DNA of 9,258 nucleotides, taken from Gemmatimonadota bacterium (GTDB lineage: Bacteria > GCA-2686955). How positions within the stretch are numbered: position 1 is the first letter of the stretch; each line of letters opens with the position of its first letter. Made by a program: the position numbers and the translations under genes. The notes beneath the pieces were generated by a model that worked only from the letters and a program-made list of their open reading frames with translations, was not told the DNA's origin and ran no database searches. Positions 7,289-9,258 of the stretch are shown here, in pieces. The stretch covers positions 1 through 9,258 of the forward strand of contig JALXCG010000017.1 in NCBI GenBank assembly GCA_026991065.1. Reading direction: 5' to 3'.

Positions 7289-8266
7289 TCAAAGAACGCA
7301 GCGGTCGAGAGCCGCTTGCAGCGCCGGCTGGTCGCCGGCAATGCCTTTCCCGATCACAACGACGGCGCCAAGTTCAGCGCGACTGCTGGGAGGCAGGCCG
7401 GAAAAGAGGCGGCCGCGTCCGCAGACCACGCTGAGCAGCTCCGGATTCTTGCTGCCTTTGACCGCCAGGATGCCCTTGACACGGAATACGCGCGAGGGAA
7501 GCGCCCGAATAAAGGAGCGGATCGCCTGGCGCTCGACCGGTCCCGCGGCACGCAGGACCATCGATTGCAGATTCTCATCTTCCAGGTGCCGGTGGCCGAT
7601 GCCGGCATCGACGCGCCTGCGGTAGTCAGCCAGTTCTCTTCCAGTTCGGGGGAACGCGGTGCCAAAAAGAAGATGTGGGTCGGCTTCGGCCTGGACTGTG
7701 CGCAGAATCAGGGCGGTTGATGAAACCTCGCGAATCCGCGCTTCGGCAGAGTCCACGAGCGTGGCGGGCGCGAGATCGATCTTGTTGAGAAGGACCACGT
7801 CGGCAGCATGAATCTGTGCAACGCAGGTATCTGAAGCGGACCAGTGAGTGTTCAGATTCAGGGCATCCACCACAGTGATGATGGCATCAATGGTGAGCCC
7901 CAGTTCCAGGAGACTGTAGAGCAAGGGGTCGGGATAGGCTGCGCCGGAAGTCTCGATAATCAGCAGGTCCGGCTTGGCGTTGAGTGCGTTGATGACGACA
8001 GCGCGCAGGTCATCGGAGTACATGCAGCAGAGGCAGCCGGAAGCAAGTTCGGTGATTTCACTGCCCAAACCGTCGAGAATGGCGCCATCGACCGAAACCG
8101 CTCCCAGTTCGTTGATCAAGACAGCCGGGCGCAACCCATCAATGCCGTTGCTCAGCAGATGGGAGAGCAGGGTTGTTTTGCCGCTGCCCAAGCTGCCGGT
8201 CACGATGTTGAGCGGGATGCGCTCCTCCAGCGACGGTGCCGCGATGTGGTGGGATGGGGAACTCAT
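7289..8266 (-). CDS. CobW/COG0523-family G3E GTPase, predicted metal chaperone
   Basis: This 325-residue cytoplasmic GTPase belongs to the family that delivers or allocates metal ions, notably zinc and cobalt. It shows Walker A GSLGSGKTT (24-32), the switch region INELGAVSVDG (51-61), the metal-binding motif GCLCCMY (77-83; C-x-C-C form), IIETSG (103-108) and the guanine-specificity motif NKID (161-164). A CobW C-terminal domain spans about 232-322. Length is normal. In many relatives the switch reads NEFGE; here Ala56 follows NELG, so one commonly acidic position is lost. A short HRH group lies at 225-227 instead of the long His-rich stretch seen in some family members. The ATG overlaps the upstream gene's TGA with no clear ribosome-binding site, so translation is probably coupled. 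The exact subgroup and metal cannot be read from sequence; no cobalamin or nitrile hydratase genes are nearby. Confidence 0.93.
   Translation of the reverse strand: MSSPSHHIAAPSLEERIPLNIVTGSLGSGKTTLLSHLLSNGIDGLRPAVLINELGAVSVDGAILDGLGSEITELASGCLCCMYSDDLRAVVINALNAKPDLLIIETSGAAYPDPLLYSLLELGLTIDAIITVVDALNLNTHWSASDTCVAQIHAADVVLLNKIDLAPATLVDSAEARIREVSSTALILRTVQAEADPHLLFGTAFPRTGRELADYRRRVDAGIGHRHLEDENLQSMVLRAAGPVERQAIRSFIRALPSRVFRVKGILAVKGSKNPELLSVVCGRGRLFSGLPPSSRAELGAVVVIGKGIAGDQPALQAALDRCVL
8263..8266 (-). other. ATGA stop/start overlap coupling the propeller-like gene to the GTPase gene
   Basis: On the minus strand the ATG of the GTPase (8266-8264) shares two bases with the TGA of the upstream gene (8265-8263). 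No good ribosome-binding sequence precedes it. This arrangement usually means one transcript and coupled translation. Confidence 0.85.
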
Positions 8267-9258
8267 TTCAGAACAACAATCTTTTGTCGATGGTGAACAT
8301 CATCCACATCGAGTTGTAGCAGATAGATGCCGGATGCCACGGTGCGCCGTGCGGCATCTCGTCCATCCCAGGTGAAGTGGTGGTCGCCGGCAGGCAGGTC
8401 GGAGTCCAGGAGGACGCGGACGTTGGCGCCTTGAACCGAGTGGATTGAGAGTCGCGCATGTGCGGCGCGCGTCAGGTGGAAGCGAATGGCGGTGCGGGGA
8501 TTCATGGGATTGGGAGATACTGGGGCAAGGGTGACCACTTCCGGTGCGTCCCTTTGCGGCTCATAAGGGGCACTGGTCCCACTTGCGGCGATTCGCACGA
8601 CGCGCGGCGGCGGCGCTTCATGCCGCGCCGCAGTAGCGCGATTCGTGCTGCCGCAATCCAGAACCAGCAATGCGCCGTCGCTGGCCTGGGCGAGGCAGCC
8701 GGCAGTGGCGAGATTGCCAAAGCCGGTGGCGAATTCCTCGACATCTCCTTCTGGAGAGATGCGGATGATCGACTCGTGCAGCAGATCGGCGGCGAGAAGA
8801 TCGCCGTTGAAGGCACCCGCGGCATCTCGGAGGAGAGCGCCGATACCGGCGAGTTCCGCTCTCACACCAGTAATCGGAGAGAGTTCTCCGTTCCGGTCCG
8901 CGGCGACGATCCGCCCCATTCCGTTCCATAGGTCGCACTCGGTGGCCATCGCAGCATCGGCAAGCAGGAGTTGCCCGCCGAATCCGTCGCCACTTTGAGC
9001 CATTCCGCGTACTGCGCCCAGGCCATGGACGTAGGGTTGAATCCCGCCATCGGCCAGAGACCAAACGAGATCCTCTTCAGAAGTGGCAGTGTAGAGAACG
9101 CCATCACTGGCTGCCGTCAGCGGCGGCGAGTTGATCGCCCCCGAGGGGAAAGTGAGGTATTGGGTCACTGTGCCGCCGGCGTCAATCCCCACAATCCCGC
9201 TGGCTGTGGCGGCCAGCAGACCACCTCCGAACAGGCTTTCCGGATCCCAGGACAGGGC
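8263..9258 (-). CDS. Secreted propeller-like protein with C-terminal FlgD-like sorting domain, N-terminus cut off by window edge
   Basis: The last 331 residues of a longer protein are visible, open from the right edge with no stop. A GTG at 9192 lies mid-domain: the frame before it continues with similar sequence (SLFGGGLLAATASGI), so it is not the true start. Up to about residue 220 there are repeated blade-like units (GVLYTATSEEDLVWSLADGG, GGQLLLADAAM, GDLLAADLLHESIIRISPEG, GALLVLDCGS), resembling SMP-30/NHL-type or PQQ-like beta-propellers. No catalytic residues can be assigned. Positions about 8266-8529 encode a FlgD-like Ig domain: PVSPNPMNPRTAI, GDHHFTWDGRD, SGIYLLQLD, then KIVVLK at the end. 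This parallels the tail of the protein encoded at 5617-7227 and suggests secretion or surface attachment. The gene leads into the GTPase gene by an ATGA overlap. Tail assignment is strong; the propeller assignment is moderate. Confidence 0.85.
   Translation of the reverse strand, partial: ALSWDPESLFGGGLLAATASGIVGIDAGGTVTQYLTFPSGAINSPPLTAASDGVLYTATSEEDLVWSLADGGIQPYVHGLGAVRGMAQSGDGFGGQLLLADAAMATECDLWNGMGRIVAADRNGELSPITGVRAELAGIGALLRDAAGAFNGDLLAADLLHESIIRISPEGDVEEFATGFGNLATAGCLAQASDGALLVLDCGSTNRATAARHEAPPPRVVRIAASGTSAPYEPQRDAPEVVTLAPVSPNPMNPRTAIRFHLTRAAHARLSIHSVQGANVRVLLDSDLPAGDHHFTWDGRDAARRTVASGIYLLQLDVDDVHHRQKIVVLK

Noticed and set aside
9190-9192. GTG at 9192 as the start of the propeller-like gene
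   Set aside because: The same frame continues upstream to the window edge with propeller-like sequence and no stop, so the gene is truncated rather than starting here.

Overview
This is a GC-rich (roughly 60 % by eye), gene-dense bacterial window with six protein genes. Five are on the minus strand and one is on the plus strand. Four of the six encode exported or outer-membrane proteins. Two of these end in a FlgD-like Ig domain introduced by an N-P-[FM]-N-P motif and closing in ...GIYL...LLVK or ...IVVLK. Such tails are common on secreted proteins of the Fibrobacteres-Chlorobi-Bacteroidetes (FCB) superphylum and its GC-rich candidate phyla (for example Eisenbacteria, Krumholzibacteriota and Latescibacterota). 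I infer an uncultured FCB-type Gram-negative organism, but the window alone cannot fix the phylum.

Layout: (1) Positions 1-2020, minus: a secreted lysyl-endopeptidase-like serine protease whose C-terminus lies beyond the left edge. (2) Positions 2219-2866, minus: a deoxynucleoside kinase. (3) Positions 2894-5446, minus: a DUF5916-type outer-membrane protein with an N-terminal CBM9-like domain, 27 bp upstream of the kinase and probably co-transcribed with it. (4) Positions 5447-5616: a divergent intergenic region that must serve both flanking genes. (5) Positions 5617-7227, plus: a secreted protein of unknown function with a FlgD-like tail. (6) Positions 7228-7288: a convergent gap holding a strong GC hairpin. 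(7) Positions 7289-8266, minus: a CobW/COG0523 G3E GTPase, a presumed metal chaperone. Its start codon overlaps the stop codon of (8), positions 8263 to beyond 9258, minus: a propeller-like secreted protein with a FlgD-like tail, whose N-terminus is missing.

The genes do not form one obvious pathway. The surface and secreted proteins (protease, DUF5916 porin-like protein, two FlgD-tailed proteins) suggest an organism that digests extracellular polymers. The kinase fits deoxynucleoside salvage and the GTPase fits metal homeostasis. I see no mobile element, CRISPR array, rRNA or tRNA, phage gene or toxin-antitoxin pair. The points most worth following are the protease (complete Lys-specific catalytic set with one likely substitution), the unrecognised 536-residue secreted protein, and the coupled GTPase/propeller pair.
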